Positions 1 to 7,734 of a stretch of 64,000 nucleotides of DNA are shown piece by piece. Each line of letters starts with the position of its first letter. The first letter of the stretch is position 1. The stretch is from contig NZ_CP102509.1 of the NCBI RefSeq assembly GCF_024611995.1, positions 6,820,001-6,884,000 on the forward strand. Direction: 5' to 3'. This stretch comes from Streptomyces sp. NBC_00162. GTDB lineage: Bacteria; Actinomycetota; Actinomycetes; Streptomycetales; Streptomycetaceae. The notes beneath the pieces were generated by a model. It did not search any database. It had not been told where the DNA came from and worked only from the letters and a program-made list of their open reading frames with translations. A program made the translations under genes and the position numbers.

Positions 1-973
1 GCAGCGCCGCCGGCGTCAGGCTCAGCAGCAGGGCGCGGCCGTAGCCCACGCGCGCCGCGAAGGGGCGGGCCAGCCGGGCGCCCAGGAGCAGCCCCGCACC
101 GCCCGCCGCCCAGAACAGGCCCAGCGAGGCGGGGGAGAGGCCCAGCTCCCGTACGAAGAGCACCGGCAGCATGGCGTTGACGATCGAGCCGCCCAGGTTG
201 GTCAGGCCGGCGGCCAGGGCCAGGGCGCGCAGTTCGGGGTGGCCCAGCACGTGCCGCAGGCCCTCCCCGATCTGGGACCGCAAGGACGTACGGACGCCTC
301 CCGGCGGGGTCGGGGCGGGCCGGATCCGGGTGAGGCGGAGCGCCGAGACGAGGTACGCGGCCGAGGAGCAGGCCAGTGCGAACGGGGCGGTGAGTGCGGC
401 GATCAGTACGCCGCCCACGCCGCGTCCGGCGATGTTGGCGGCGGCCATGAGGGTCACCATGGCGGCGTTCGCCCGGACCAGGCCGCCCCGGCCGACCAGC
501 TGGGGCAGCACGCTCTGCGAGCCCACGTCCGAGAACACGGTCGCGCAGCCGTTCAGGAGGACGACCAGGTAGAGCTGGGTCAGGGTCAGCGCGTCCAGCC
601 ACCACGCGAGCGGGAGCGAGGCGAAGAGGGCCGCCCGGGCGAGGTCCGCCGCGATCAGTACGCCGCGGGTGCGCAGCCGGTCGACCCAGGCGCCGGCCGG
701 CAGGCCGATCAGCAGGAAGGCGAGCGTGGCCAGCGCGGCGAGGGTGCCGACCTGCGCGGGGGAGGCGTCGAGGGAGGTGAGGGCGAGCAGCGGGACGGCC
801 ACGTGGCCGGTGTTGGTGCCGAGCTGGTTGAGCGTGGTGGCGCCGAAGAGGGTACGGAAGTCCCGGCTGCCCCAGGGAGAGGAGGGGCGGGGGACTTCGT
901 CCGGGACCGGTGCGGCCGGCTTCCGGGAGTCCCCGGGATGCCGACCCGGCCGCTCGTGGGGCATGGATGTCAT
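1..973 (-). CDS. MFS transporter (partial, C-terminus outside window)
   Basis: The minus strand reads as an open frame from an ATG at 973 (or a second in-frame ATG at 964) to the left edge of the window, about 324 codons, so the 3' end is missing. The translation has an N-terminal cytoplasmic stretch (WGSRDFRTLFGATTLNQLG) and then alternating hydrophobic segments with the MFS loop 2-3 signature GLPAGAWVDRLRTR. This is the enterobactin-exporter-like (EntS/MFS_3) type, so drug or siderophore export at the cytoplasmic membrane is the likely role; the substrate cannot be told. No strong ribosome binding site precedes either ATG. It diverges from rpe across about 130 bp that must hold both promoters. 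Confidence 0.8.
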   Translation of the reverse strand, partial: MTSMPHERPGRHPGDSRKPAAPVPDEVPRPSSPWGSRDFRTLFGATTLNQLGTNTGHVAVPLLALTSLDASPAQVGTLAALATLAFLLIGLPAGAWVDRLRTRGVLIAADLARAALFASLPLAWWLDALTLTQLYLVVLLNGCATVFSDVGSQSVLPQLVGRGGLVRANAAMVTLMAAANIAGRGVGGVLIAALTAPFALACSSAAYLVSALRLTRIRPAPTPPGGVRTSLRSQIGEGLRHVLGHPELRALALAAGLTNLGGSIVNAMLPVLFVRELGLSPASLGLFWAAGGAGLLLGARLARPFAARVGYGRALLLSLTPAAL

Positions 974-1105
974 GGACAGAACCGTGCCGAAGGCGACCTC
1001 GCAGGACAAGTGAAATGTTCTCCATGATCACTTTAGCTGCGCTACGCGGCGCGTGACTTCCGGGGTCGTGGCCGGAACCGTGTGGAGGCATGGCACGCTT
1101 GGGGC

Positions 1106-1792
1106 ATGGCCGCTCAGATTTATCCCAGCATCCTGTCCGCCGACTTCGCCCGACTCGCCGAGGAGGCGAAGGCGGTCGAGGGAGCCGACTGGCTGCATGT
1201 CGACGTCATGGACAACCACTTCGTCCCCAACCTCACCCTCGGGATGCCGATCGTGGAGTCCCTGAGCAGGGCCACGGACATTCCGCTGGACCTCCACCTG
1301 ATGATCGCGGACCCGGACCGCTGGGCCCCGCAGTACGTCGAGGCGGGCGCCGGGTCGGTCACCTTCCACGCCGAGGCCGCGGCGGCCCCGGTGCGGCTCG
1401 CGCGGGAGATCCGGGCGAAGGGCGCGCGGGCGTCCATGGCCCTCAAGCCCGCGACGCCGATCGAACAGTACGAGGACATCCTCCCCGAGCTCGACATGCT
1501 GCTGATCATGACGGTCGAGCCGGGCTTCGGCGGCCAGCCCTTTCTCGACATCATGCTGCCCAAGATCCGCCGCACCAGGGAGCTGATCGCCAAGCACGGT
1601 CTGGAGCTGTGGCTCCAGGTGGACGGCGGGGTCTCGGCCTCGACGATCGAACGCTGTGCCGAGGCCGGCGCCGACGTCTTCGTCGCGGGCAGTGCGGTCT
1701 ACGGCGCCGTCGATCCGGCCGCCGCCGTGAGCACGCTGCGTGAGCAGGCGGACGCGGCGATCTCCGTGGCGCCCTGGGCTTGCGACCACTGA
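1106..1792 (+). CDS. rpe: Ribulose-phosphate 3-epimerase
   Basis: Interconverts D-ribulose 5-phosphate and D-xylulose 5-phosphate in the pentose phosphate pathway (cytosol). The 228-residue protein starts [17 protein letters not shown], the classic Rpe N-terminus, and shows the metal-binding HVDVMD motif (His31, Asp33), LDLHLM (His64), VEPGFGGQ, and QVDGGV carrying the second catalytic Asp. A longer frame from 1082 adds MEAWHAWG, which homologues lack, so the ATG at 1106 is preferred. Ribulose 5-phosphate is also a riboflavin precursor, and ribD lies at the far end of this window; that link is context only. Confidence 0.95.
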   Translation: MAAQIYPSILSADFARLAEEAKAVEGADWLHVDVMDNHFVPNLTLGMPIVESLSRATDIPLDLHLMIADPDRWAPQYVEAGAGSVTFHAEAAAAPVRLAREIRAKGARASMALKPATPIEQYEDILPELDMLLIMTVEPGFGGQPFLDIMLPKIRRTRELIAKHGLELWLQVDGGVSASTIERCAEAGADVFVAGSAVYGAVDPAAAVSTLREQADAAISVAPWACDH

Positions 1793-1804
1793 GCCAAGCG
1801 TTGG

Positions 1805-1904
1805 TGAACAGCTCGATGAACGGAAGCTGTCCAGGCTGATCAACGGCCGTCGGATCTGACAGGATGAACGGCGAGTCGAGAGTGTGAACACGAGAGTGTG
1901 AACA
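1805..1904. promoter_or_regulatory. TGAACA/TGAACG motif cluster with 14-bp tandem repeat
   Basis: The 129-bp gap before the SorC-type regulator contains five TGAAC(A/G) hexamers at 1805, 1817, 1865, 1885 and 1899. The last two lie in a perfect tandem duplication of the 14-mer CGAGAGTGTGAACA (1877-1890 and 1891-1904). Repeated TGAACA-like words just before a DeoR/SorC regulator suggest an autoregulatory operator. The binding assignment is inference. Confidence 0.4.
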
Positions 1905-1921
1905 GCAGTGAGGAGAACGCG

Positions 1922-2947
1922 GTGTCTGCAATGTCGGCGGGACGGTCAGCCCTGCGGATGGGACCCGCGGAGCTGGTACAGGCGGCGGCCATGGCGCGCC
2001 GCTTCTACCTCGAGGGCAAGTCCAAGATCCAGATCGCCGAGGAGTTCGGCGTGAGCCGCTTCAAGGTGGCCCGGGTCCTGGAGACCGCCCTCGAACGCGA
2101 CCTCGTACGGATCGAGATCCGGGTGCCGGCCGAACTGGACGCGGAGCGGTCGGACGCGCTCAGGGCCCGGTACGGGCTGCGGCACGCCGTCGTGGTGGAG
2201 TCGCCCGCCGACGCCACCGAGGACGCGCCCGATCCGGAGAACCTGGGCGCGGTCGCCGCCGATCTGCTGGGCGAGCTGGTCAACGAGGGCGACGTACTGG
2301 GCCTGGCGTGGGGACGGTCGACCATTCACATGGCCGCCTCCCTGCACCGGCTGCCGCCGTGCACCGTGGTGCAGCTGACCGGTGTGTACGACGCGGGGAC
2401 CGCCGAGCGCGGGTCCGTGGAGGCCGTACGGCGGGCCGCGCAGGTCTCCGGCGGGGACGCCCACCCGATCTACGCGCCGATGCTGCTGCCCGACCCTGCG
2501 ACCGCGGCCGCGCTGCGCAGCCAGACCGGGATCGCGCGTGCCTTCGAGTACTTCGACAAGGTGACGGTCGCCGCCGTCTCCATCGGGTCGTGGGAGCCGG
2601 GCATCTCCACCGTCCACGACATGCTGACGGACGAGGAGCGGGCCCACTACGCCTCGCTGGGCGTGGCGGCCGAGATGTCGGCCCACCTGTTCGACTCCGA
2701 GGGGCGGCGGGTCGGCCGGGACCTCGGCGAGCGGTGCATCACCGTCGAGGCCGACCGGCTGCGGCGGATCCCCGAGGTCGTGGCGATCGCGGGCGGGCTG
2801 CGCAAGGCCTCCGCGATCGGGGCGGTGCTGCGGTCGGGGCTGGTGACCAGCCTGGTCACGGACACGGCGGTCGCCGACTACCTGCTGACCGAGTCGGCCC
2901 CCGGGCTGCGGCCGGCGCTCGAGCGGGCGGATCCGGACGACCTGTAG
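1922..2947 (+). CDS. SorC/DeoR-type sugar-binding transcriptional regulator
   Basis: A 341-residue regulator. The N-terminal helix-turn-helix (ARRFYLEGKSKIQIAEEFG followed by VSRFKVARVLE) precedes a long C-terminal sugar-phosphate-binding domain of the SorC/DeoR-effector type, with GLAWGRST and AGGLRKASAIGAVLRSG typical of phosphosugar-responsive repressors such as CggR and B. subtilis DeoR. The GTG at 1922 has GAGGAG-like bases (1911-1917) at good spacing; a GTG at 1898 and an ATG at 1931 are alternatives. It follows rpe in the same direction, so control of pentose or nucleoside use is reasonable, but no effector can be named. The upstream gap carries repeated TGAACA words. Confidence 0.88.
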   Translation: MSAMSAGRSALRMGPAELVQAAAMARRFYLEGKSKIQIAEEFGVSRFKVARVLETALERDLVRIEIRVPAELDAERSDALRARYGLRHAVVVESPADATEDAPDPENLGAVAADLLGELVNEGDVLGLAWGRSTIHMAASLHRLPPCTVVQLTGVYDAGTAERGSVEAVRRAAQVSGGDAHPIYAPMLLPDPATAAALRSQTGIARAFEYFDKVTVAAVSIGSWEPGISTVHDMLTDEERAHYASLGVAAEMSAHLFDSEGRRVGRDLGERCITVEADRLRRIPEVVAIAGGLRKASAIGAVLRSGLVTSLVTDTAVADYLLTESAPGLRPALERADPDDL

Positions 2948-3028
2948 GCGCCGCTGGTGCGGATGGTGCCGGAATTGAGATCCGAACGGCGGACCGCACG
3001 GCGGCTTGCTGGGCGCATACTGGTTCCA

Positions 3029-3250
3029 ATGACAAAGTCAGCAGTACCTCGCCGCCATTTGCCGTCCAGCCCGTTCAAGGCCCCCGTGGAACAGCCCATC
3101 CGGCAGTTCAGCGTCGGCGACCGGGTTACTCACGATGAGCACGGCCTCGGCCGTGTCGTCGGAATCGAGGAGGGGATCGCTGTTCTCGTCGACTTCGGGT
3201 CGGTCCAGAAACGAGTCCTGAGCCCATACACCAAGATGGCCGCGCTCTGA
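3029..3250 (+). CDS. Small KOW/CarD-like conserved protein
   Basis: A 73-residue basic protein starting MTKSAVPRRHLPSSPFKAP. Residues about 28-60 (FSVGDRVTHDEHGLGRVVG and the following hydrophobic strands) resemble the SH3-like fold of CarD/TRCF RNA-polymerase-interacting domains, where a G-D-x-V-x-H-x-x-x-G-x-G pattern is common. Family membership is by eye only and no function is claimed. The ATG at 3029 is chosen because the longer frame from 2957 has arginine-rich, non-conserved-looking sequence. Its small size and resemblance to polymerase-binding modules could mean a nucleic-acid or polymerase partner. Confidence 0.7.
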   Translation: MTKSAVPRRHLPSSPFKAPVEQPIRQFSVGDRVTHDEHGLGRVVGIEEGIAVLVDFGSVQKRVLSPYTKMAAL

Positions 3251-3299
3251 GGCCACCGGGCGATTCGCGAGCGAATCGGATATTTGGCACGATCGGTGC

Positions 3300-3740
3300 A
3301 TGATCTTTCGGAACGTGCCCCGATCGTTGCTGCGTTTGCTGGGGGCCGTGTTCCTGTGTGCCGCGCTGGTCGGTGCGGTGGGCTGCGGCGGGAAGGAACC
3401 CGCGTCACCTGTCGCGGCCAGTTCCCGTGCCGTCCCCGGTGCCGCTCCTTCGTGGGCGAAGGGGATGGCGACCGTACGGGCCGACGCGCTGCCGCAGCAG
3501 GCCCGGGACGTGCTCGCGCTCATCGACAAGGGCGGGCCGTATCCGTACCGCCAGGACGGGACGGTCTTCGGGAACTTCGAGAAGATCCTGCCCAAGCAGA
3601 AGCGCGGCTATTACCACGAGTTCACGGTGAGGACGCCGGGGGAACGGGACCGCGGGGCCCGGCGGATCGTGACGGGTGAGGGTGGGGAGTTCTTCTACAC
3701 GGACGACCACTACGACACCTTCAAGGCGGTTCTCCGATGA
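3300..3740 (+). CDS. Secreted guanyl-specific ribonuclease (RNase Sa/barnase type)
   Basis: A 146-residue exported RNase. Residues 1-29 form a signal sequence ending in GAVGC, possibly a lipobox with Cys29. The mature C-terminal half matches RNase Sa closely: Glu94 (FGNFEKILP, general base), Arg118 and Arg122 (ERDRGARRIVTGE) and His137 (TDDHYDTF, general acid) are all present, as is YYHEFTV. It should cut single-stranded RNA after guanosine outside the cell. The next gene, a barstar homologue, starts inside its stop codon (ATGA overlap), so enzyme and intracellular inhibitor are co-translated. A lipoprotein form would be anchored rather than freely secreted; that point is uncertain. Confidence 0.92.
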   Translation: MIFRNVPRSLLRLLGAVFLCAALVGAVGCGGKEPASPVAASSRAVPGAAPSWAKGMATVRADALPQQARDVLALIDKGGPYPYRQDGTVFGNFEKILPKQKRGYYHEFTVRTPGERDRGARRIVTGEGGEFFYTDDHYDTFKAVLR

Positions 3741-4165
3741 CCCTGGACCCGCAGCCGCTCGCCCCTGCGCTCGCCGCCGCCGAAGCCGCCGGGTGGACGG
3801 CCCTACGGCTGGACCTGGACGGCGTACGGGGGAAGGCCGAGCTGATGCGGCGTTGCGGGGACGCCCTGCGGCTGCCGGAGTGGTTCGGGGGGAACTGGGA
3901 CGCGCTGGCCGATTCGCTCCGGGACCTGTCGTGGTTGCCGGACGCCGCGGGGCGGCTGGTGGCCGTGACCTCGTGGCGGGGCTTCGCCGATGCGCGGCCG
4001 GGTGACTGGGAGGTCCTGGTCGAGATCCTCGAGGAGGCCGTCGATTTCTGGCGGGAGGCCGAGGGGGCTGCGCCGCCGCTGACCGTGCTGCTCGCCGAGT
4101 CCGGGCCCGGGCCGGTTGCCGGGGCTCCGCCCCGGACCCCGCGCCTCAAGCGCCGGCGGGGCTGA
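3737..4165 (+). CDS. Barstar-family ribonuclease inhibitor
   Basis: A 142-residue barstar (RNAase inhibitor) family protein with the conserved core DLDGVRGKAELMRRCGDAL, LPEWFGGNWDALADSLRD and an acidic EDWEVLVEILEEA-like helix. It should bind and block the RNase encoded just upstream before export. The 4-nt ATGA overlap gives translational coupling. Oddity: from about residue 129 the reading frame runs into a repeated intergenic element (4121-4164), so the last 14 residues (GAPPRTPRLKRRRG) and the TGA stop come from the repeat. The native C-terminus was probably around TVLLAES. Confidence 0.9.
   Translation: MTLDPQPLAPALAAAEAAGWTALRLDLDGVRGKAELMRRCGDALRLPEWFGGNWDALADSLRDLSWLPDAAGRLVAVTSWRGFADARPGDWEVLVEILEEAVDFWREAEGAAPPLTVLLAESGPGPVAGAPPRTPRLKRRRG
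4121..4164. repeat. REP-like GC-rich intergenic repeat, copy 1
   Basis: Unit of about 45 bp beginning GGGGCTCCGCCCC (itself an inverted repeat) and ending GCGCCGGCGGGGCTG. This copy overlaps the 3' end of the barstar gene and supplies its stop codon. Further copies lie at 4173-4216, 4246-4288 (degenerate), 36483-36532 and, inverted, 36578-36624. Confidence 0.85.
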
Positions 4166-4172
4166 AAGAATC

Positions 4173-4216
4173 GGGCCTCCGCCCCGGACCCCGCGCCTCA
4201 AACGCCGGCGAGGCTG
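4173..4216. repeat. REP-like intergenic repeat, copy 2
   Basis: Direct copy of the unit at 4121-4164 with a few substitutions (GGGCCTCCGCCCCGG start, AACGCCGGCGAGGCTG end). A short relic of a further 3' end is visible at 4222-4237. Confidence 0.82.
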
Positions 4217-4245
4217 GATGTGCGCCGGCCGGGCTGAAAAGACCT

Positions 4246-4288
4246 GGGGCTCCGCCCCAGACCCCGCGGATCGTGCCCGGTGGGGCTG
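4246..4288. repeat. REP-like intergenic repeat, degenerate copy 3
   Basis: Starts with the same GGGGCTCCGCCCCAGACCCC block, but the CGCCTCAAACGCC core has diverged. It ends GTGGGGCTGG, 14 bp before the stop of the convergent haemoglobin gene. The stacked hairpins may act as a two-way transcription barrier between the convergent genes. Confidence 0.65.
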
Positions 4289-4301
4289 GGGCGTCGCCTT
4301 G

Positions 4302-4778
4302 TCAGGAGGTCGGGGTCTTCGGGACCCACGGGGGAGTTTGGCCCCAGGACCAGACCGGGATCTTGGCCGCGTCCACCGGCGGCGGGTTGGGGCCCGAGTA
4401 GATCAGGGCCATGCGGGTGCCCCACTCGATGTAGTAGACGAACACCGCGCGGAACTCGGGGTCCGTCGGGAGGCCGACCTCGTCCGCCGTGTCCAGGAGC
4501 AGGTCCACCCAGCGGCGGCGCTGCTTCTCGGTGATGGCGCGGCCCAGGTGCTTGGTGGCCATGTGCTGGTGGCCGCCGTGGTGGGCGGAGTAGTCCGACG
4601 GGCCGCCGAAGACCTCCGACAGCCAGACCGCGACGTGCTGCGGGTGCTCGGAGTCCATGCCCGCGAAGACCGGGGCCAGGATCTCGTCCTGCAGGGCGTG
4701 GCCGTAGAAGGCGTCGGTGAGGCGGTTCATCGCCTCCGCGCCGCCCATCCACTCGTAGATGGTGGGTGTCGTGCTCAT
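4302..4778 (-). CDS. Group II truncated haemoglobin
   Basis: A 158-residue 2/2 haemoglobin that binds haem and O2/NO in the cytosol. Landmarks by comparison with mycobacterial trHbO: B10 Tyr25 (DAFYGHAL), a likely proximal His77 (MATKHLGR) and the group II hallmark Trp G8 at Trp90 (KQRRRWVDLL); FGGPSDYS matches the WGGP-x-x-Y region. A proline-rich tail of about 25 residues (YSGPNPPPVDAAKIPVWSWG) extends past the globin fold. The ATG at 4778 lies 2 nt after the stop of the upstream monooxygenase gene, so the two are coupled. The longer open frame to 4997 is a shadow. Likely role: NO detoxification or oxygen supply to the monooxygenase. Confidence 0.93.
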   Translation of the reverse strand: MSTTPTIYEWMGGAEAMNRLTDAFYGHALQDEILAPVFAGMDSEHPQHVAVWLSEVFGGPSDYSAHHGGHQHMATKHLGRAITEKQRRRWVDLLLDTADEVGLPTDPEFRAVFVYYIEWGTRMALIYSGPNPPPVDAAKIPVWSWGQTPPWVPKTPTS

Positions 4779-4780
4779 GG

Positions 4781-5104
4781 TTACCCTGCGGCCTTTCCTG
4801 TTCCGACGACGGACGTCACGAGGTAGTGCTGCATCTCCTCGATGGCCGTCACGTACGGCCGGATCGCGCTGAAGAAGGCGGGGAAGTGCTCGCCCTTGCG
4901 GAAGCCGTTGAGGTGGGCGTCGACCGAGGTCCAGCGGATACGGAGGATGTAGCGCTCCTTCTCCTCCTCGCAGCGGGCCAGTTCGTAGTCGATGCACTCG
5001 GGCGAGGCGGCCAGGGCCTCGGCCGCCCGGGTGTACGCGTCCTCGAAGGCCTGCTGGTCGTCTAATGCGATCCGGTAGCGGATGTATTCGACGGTGGTGG
5101 TCAT
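4781..5104 (-). CDS. Antibiotic biosynthesis monooxygenase (ABM)-domain protein
   Basis: A 107-residue single-domain ABM protein of dimeric ferredoxin-like fold: MTTTVEYIRYRIALDDQQAF, then a helix, ELARCEEEKERYILRIRWTS, and HFPAFFSAIRPYVTAIEEMQHY. Such proteins act as cofactor-free monooxygenases on quinols or as haem-binding IsdG-like enzymes. The start of the truncated haemoglobin gene is 2 nt beyond its stop. Fusions of ABM and group II truncated haemoglobin are known in actinomycetes, so the pair probably functions as a unit. Substrate unknown. Confidence 0.85.
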   Translation of the reverse strand: MTTTVEYIRYRIALDDQQAFEDAYTRAAEALAASPECIDYELARCEEEKERYILRIRWTSVDAHLNGFRKGEHFPAFFSAIRPYVTAIEEMQHYLVTSVVGTGKAAG

Positions 5105-5176
5105 GGTGCGTGCCTCTCCCTGGATGGTGGTCGTGGCCAGCCTTACGGGATCATGCGTGCCCGTGGGGGGATTGCG

Positions 5177-5686
5177 TTATTCGGACTCGGACTTCCTGGA
5201 GTCCGTACTCTCCGCCACGTCCGGGCCCTGTGCACGGACCTGGTGGACCTTGTCCAGGGAGTCGCGCAGTTCCGTCAGCCAGGTGTCGGTGTTGGCCCCC
5301 ACCAGGCGGACGCACCAGGCGAGGGCGTCGGCCCGGCTGCGGGCCACGCCGCCGGCGACCAGGGTGTCGAGGACCTGGCGTTCGGACTGGCGCAGGCGGG
5401 TCATGACCGGGACGGCGAGGTGGGTGAAGAGGGTCGTCTCCTCACCCGCCCGCACGCCCCAGGCGACCTTGCGGCGGTAGAGCTCCTCGGCCTCTCGGGC
5501 CACTTCGATGCGCTGTTCGCGGGTGCGTTCGCGGAACGCCTTGACCGACTCGGTCGCCGGGACGGTGCCGACGACCGTGATCTCCTCGCGGTCGGCCGTG
5601 ACCGACACGAGGGACTCGTACACGTCCACCGGCAGGCGCTCGGCGAACCACGCGCGGAGCTGCTCGCTCTGTTCGGCTGTAATCAT
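5177..5686 (-). CDS. Conserved hypothetical protein
   Basis: A 169-residue acidic, mostly helical protein that I do not recognise as a named family. It has MITAEQSEQLRAWFAERLP, a central long helix rich in Arg/Glu (ESVKAFRERTREQRIEVAREAEELYRR is the segment near residues 46-72), and a segment (ARSRADALAWCVRLVGAN) that reads like a ribbon-helix-helix or small DNA-binding helix pair; that reading is a guess. The start ATG lacks a clear Shine-Dalgarno. An 8-bp palindrome CAACGTTG lies at 5692-5699 just before the start and could be an operator. It sits 60 nt downstream of the flavoprotein gene in the same direction. Confidence 0.75.
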   Translation of the reverse strand: MITAEQSEQLRAWFAERLPVDVYESLVSVTADREEITVVGTVPATESVKAFRERTREQRIEVAREAEELYRRKVAWGVRAGEETTLFTHLAVPVMTRLRQSERQVLDTLVAGGVARSRADALAWCVRLVGANTDTWLTELRDSLDKVHQVRAQGPDVAESTDSRKSESE

Positions 5687-5746
5687 GTAATCAACGTTGC
5701 ATCCGATACCTTCTTGATCGCAAGGCGTTCGCGGTCGCGTTCGCTC

Positions 5747-7465
5747 TCAGCCCATCGAGCGGTAGCGGTGGATCAGCGAGACGGCCATCGCGCCCTCGCC
5801 GACGCCCGACGCGACCCGCTTCACCGAGTGGGCGCGGACGTCGCCCGCCGCGAAGACTCCGGGGACGCTGGTCTCCAGCGGGTAGGGGGCGCGCTCCAGG
5901 CTCCACTCCGCCGGGAGCTCGCCGCCGTTCGCGATCAGGTCCGAGCCGGTGAGCACGAAGCCGTACTCGTCGCGCTCGACGACGCCCGAGAGCCAGTCGG
6001 TGTGCGGGCGGGCGCCGATGAAGGTGAACATGAAGCGGGCCGGGACCTCGGTGTCCTCGCCCGTCGCCGAGTCGTGCAGGGTCAGCCGTTCCAGGTGCTC
6101 CTCTCCGTCCAGCCGGAGCACCGTCGTACGGACCCTGATCTCGATGTTCGGGGTGCGGTCGATCTCGTCGATCAGGTAGCGGGACATGCTCGCGTCCAGG
6201 GAGTCCGCGCGGACCAGGATCGTCACGCGGGCGGCGTACTTGGCGAAGTGCACCGCGGCCTGGCCGGCCGAGTTGGCCCCGCCCACGATGAACACGTGCT
6301 GCGAGATGCAGGCCGAGCTCTCCGTGGTCGCCGCGCCGTAGTACAGGCCCGCCCCCTCGAAACGGTCCGCGCCGGGGGCCTCGAGGCGGTTGTACGAGAC
6401 CCCGGTGGCCAGGAGGACCGTCTCGGCGGAGATCTCCGTGCCGTCGGCCAGCATCAGGATCTTCGCCGGGTCGTCGCGGGTCAGCGAGACGACCTCCACC
6501 GGGTGCAGGATCTCGGCGCCGAACCGGGAGGCCTGGATGGTGGCGCGGCGGGTCAGGTCGCTGCCCGAGAGGCCCGACGGGAAGCCCAGGTAGTTCTCGA
6601 TCAGGCTGGAGGTGCCGGCCTGGCCGCCCGGGGCGCGGGAGTCCAGCATCAGCGTCGACAGGCCCTCGGAGGCCGAGTAGACCCCGGCCGCCAGGCCCGC
6701 CGGGCCTGCTCCGACGATGACGCACTCGTAGTGCGGGCGGGAGGCGGTGGTGACCAGGCCCAGGTGCTGTGCGAGCTGGGTGTCGGTCGGGGCGGAGAGC
6801 ACCGCTCCGTCGGGGAAGCGGACGAGCGGGAGCGCGGCGTCGGGCTGGCCGGCGATCAGGGTCAGCGCCTCGGGGTCCCGCTCCACGTTGAGGAACCGGA
6901 ACGGCTGGCCGTTGCGGGTGAAGAAGTCCCGCACGGCGTGGGTGCCCGGGGAGACCAGGTGGCCGGCGACGATGATCCCGTCGTACGCGGGCCGGTAGGT
7001 GGCCAGCCAGTCCGACAGCAGGTCGTCCAGGACCGGGAAGAGCCGCTCGTGCGGCGGGTCCCACGGCTTGAGCAGGTAGTAGTCCAGCCGGACCCGGTTG
7101 ATGGCGGTGATCGCCGCGTCCGTCTCCGCGTACGCGGTCAGCAGCACGCGACGGGCGTCCGGGAAGCGGCTGACCGCCTCCAGCAGGAACTCGACGCCGG
7201 TGACGTCGGGCATCCGCTGGTCCACGAGGAACAGCGCCGGGTCGTGGCCGCGTTCGTCGAGGGAGTCCAGGATCTTCAGGGCGTCGGCGGCCGAGGAGGC
7301 GCCGAGCACCCGGTAACGGTCTCCGTAGGCGCTGCGCAGGTCGCGGCGCACCGCGCGCAGCACCTGCGGGTCGTCGTCCACGGCCAGGATGACGGGCTTG
7401 CGGTTCTCCGCGCGCTCGGTCGCGGCCGCGGTCACGGCGGCCGCGCTCTCGGGGGCCGCGCTCAC
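5747..7465 (-). CDS. Response-regulator receiver fused to thioredoxin-reductase-like flavoprotein
   Basis: A 572-residue fusion. Residues about 25-145 form a complete CheY-like receiver: acidic triad VDDD (30-32), phospho-acceptor Asp82 (LFLVDQRMP), Thr110 (LLTAY) and Lys133 (LLKPWD). Residues about 155-235 resemble a thioredoxin/glutaredoxin-like linker without a CxxC. From about 243 comes a two-dinucleotide-fold flavin reductase (VGAGPAGLAAG; VGGANSAGQAAV; FAAGDVRA). Where thioredoxin reductases carry CATC, this protein reads ATTESSAC, so the redox-active disulphide is absent and it is not a normal thioredoxin reductase. The GTG start at 7465 overlaps the upstream stop (GTGA). A likely kinase partner is encoded at 29687-31186. 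Confidence 0.93.
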   Translation of the reverse strand: MSAAPESAAAVTAAATERAENRKPVILAVDDDPQVLRAVRRDLRSAYGDRYRVLGASSAADALKILDSLDERGHDPALFLVDQRMPDVTGVEFLLEAVSRFPDARRVLLTAYAETDAAITAINRVRLDYYLLKPWDPPHERLFPVLDDLLSDWLATYRPAYDGIIVAGHLVSPGTHAVRDFFTRNGQPFRFLNVERDPEALTLIAGQPDAALPLVRFPDGAVLSAPTDTQLAQHLGLVTTASRPHYECVIVGAGPAGLAAGVYSASEGLSTLMLDSRAPGGQAGTSSLIENYLGFPSGLSGSDLTRRATIQASRFGAEILHPVEVVSLTRDDPAKILMLADGTEISAETVLLATGVSYNRLEAPGADRFEGAGLYYGAATTESSACISQHVFIVGGANSAGQAAVHFAKYAARVTILVRADSLDASMSRYLIDEIDRTPNIEIRVRTTVLRLDGEEHLERLTLHDSATGEDTEVPARFMFTFIGARPHTDWLSGVVERDEYGFVLTGSDLIANGGELPAEWSLERAPYPLETSVPGVFAAGDVRAHSVKRVASGVGEGAMAVSLIHRYRSMG

Positions 7466-7734
7466 GCCGGGTCCAGCATCAGCTGGTCGGCGTAGCACCA
7501 GGCCCAGTCCTCGCCGGGCTCGTGCGAGGCGGCGATGGGGTGCTCGGACGTGCGGTAGTGCCGGGTGGCGTGACGGTTCTTCGAGGAATCACAGCATCCG
7601 ACGTGCCCGCAGCTGAGGCACATCCGCAGATGTACCCAGCTGTCACCGGCGATGAGGCACTCCTCGCAGCCCTCGGTCCCGGGCTTCACCGGACGTATCT
7701 GATCGATGTGCGTGCACAACAGGTCCATCGTCAT
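7462..7734 (-). CDS. UBP-type zinc finger protein
   Basis: A 90-residue single zinc-finger-UBP domain: CTHIDQIRPV, GCEECL, MCLSCGHVGCCDSS, HATRHYRTSEHPI and WAWCYAD supply the usual Cys/His ligands. In eukaryotes this fold binds ubiquitin C-termini; the bacterial versions have no established role. The ATG at 7734 follows a GGGGACG-type ribosome binding site; the longer frame to 7839 has no family resemblance. Its stop overlaps the GTG of the flavoprotein gene by 4 nt, so the two proteins are coupled and probably partners. Its start diverges from the long plus-strand operon. Confidence 0.88.
   Translation of the reverse strand: MTMDLLCTHIDQIRPVKPGTEGCEECLIAGDSWVHLRMCLSCGHVGCCDSSKNRHATRHYRTSEHPIAASHEPGEDWAWCYADQLMLDPA

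Noticed and set aside
5747..7465. Annotation as ordinary thioredoxin reductase trxB
   Set aside because: The CxxC redox motif is absent and an N-terminal receiver is present, so that name would mislead.
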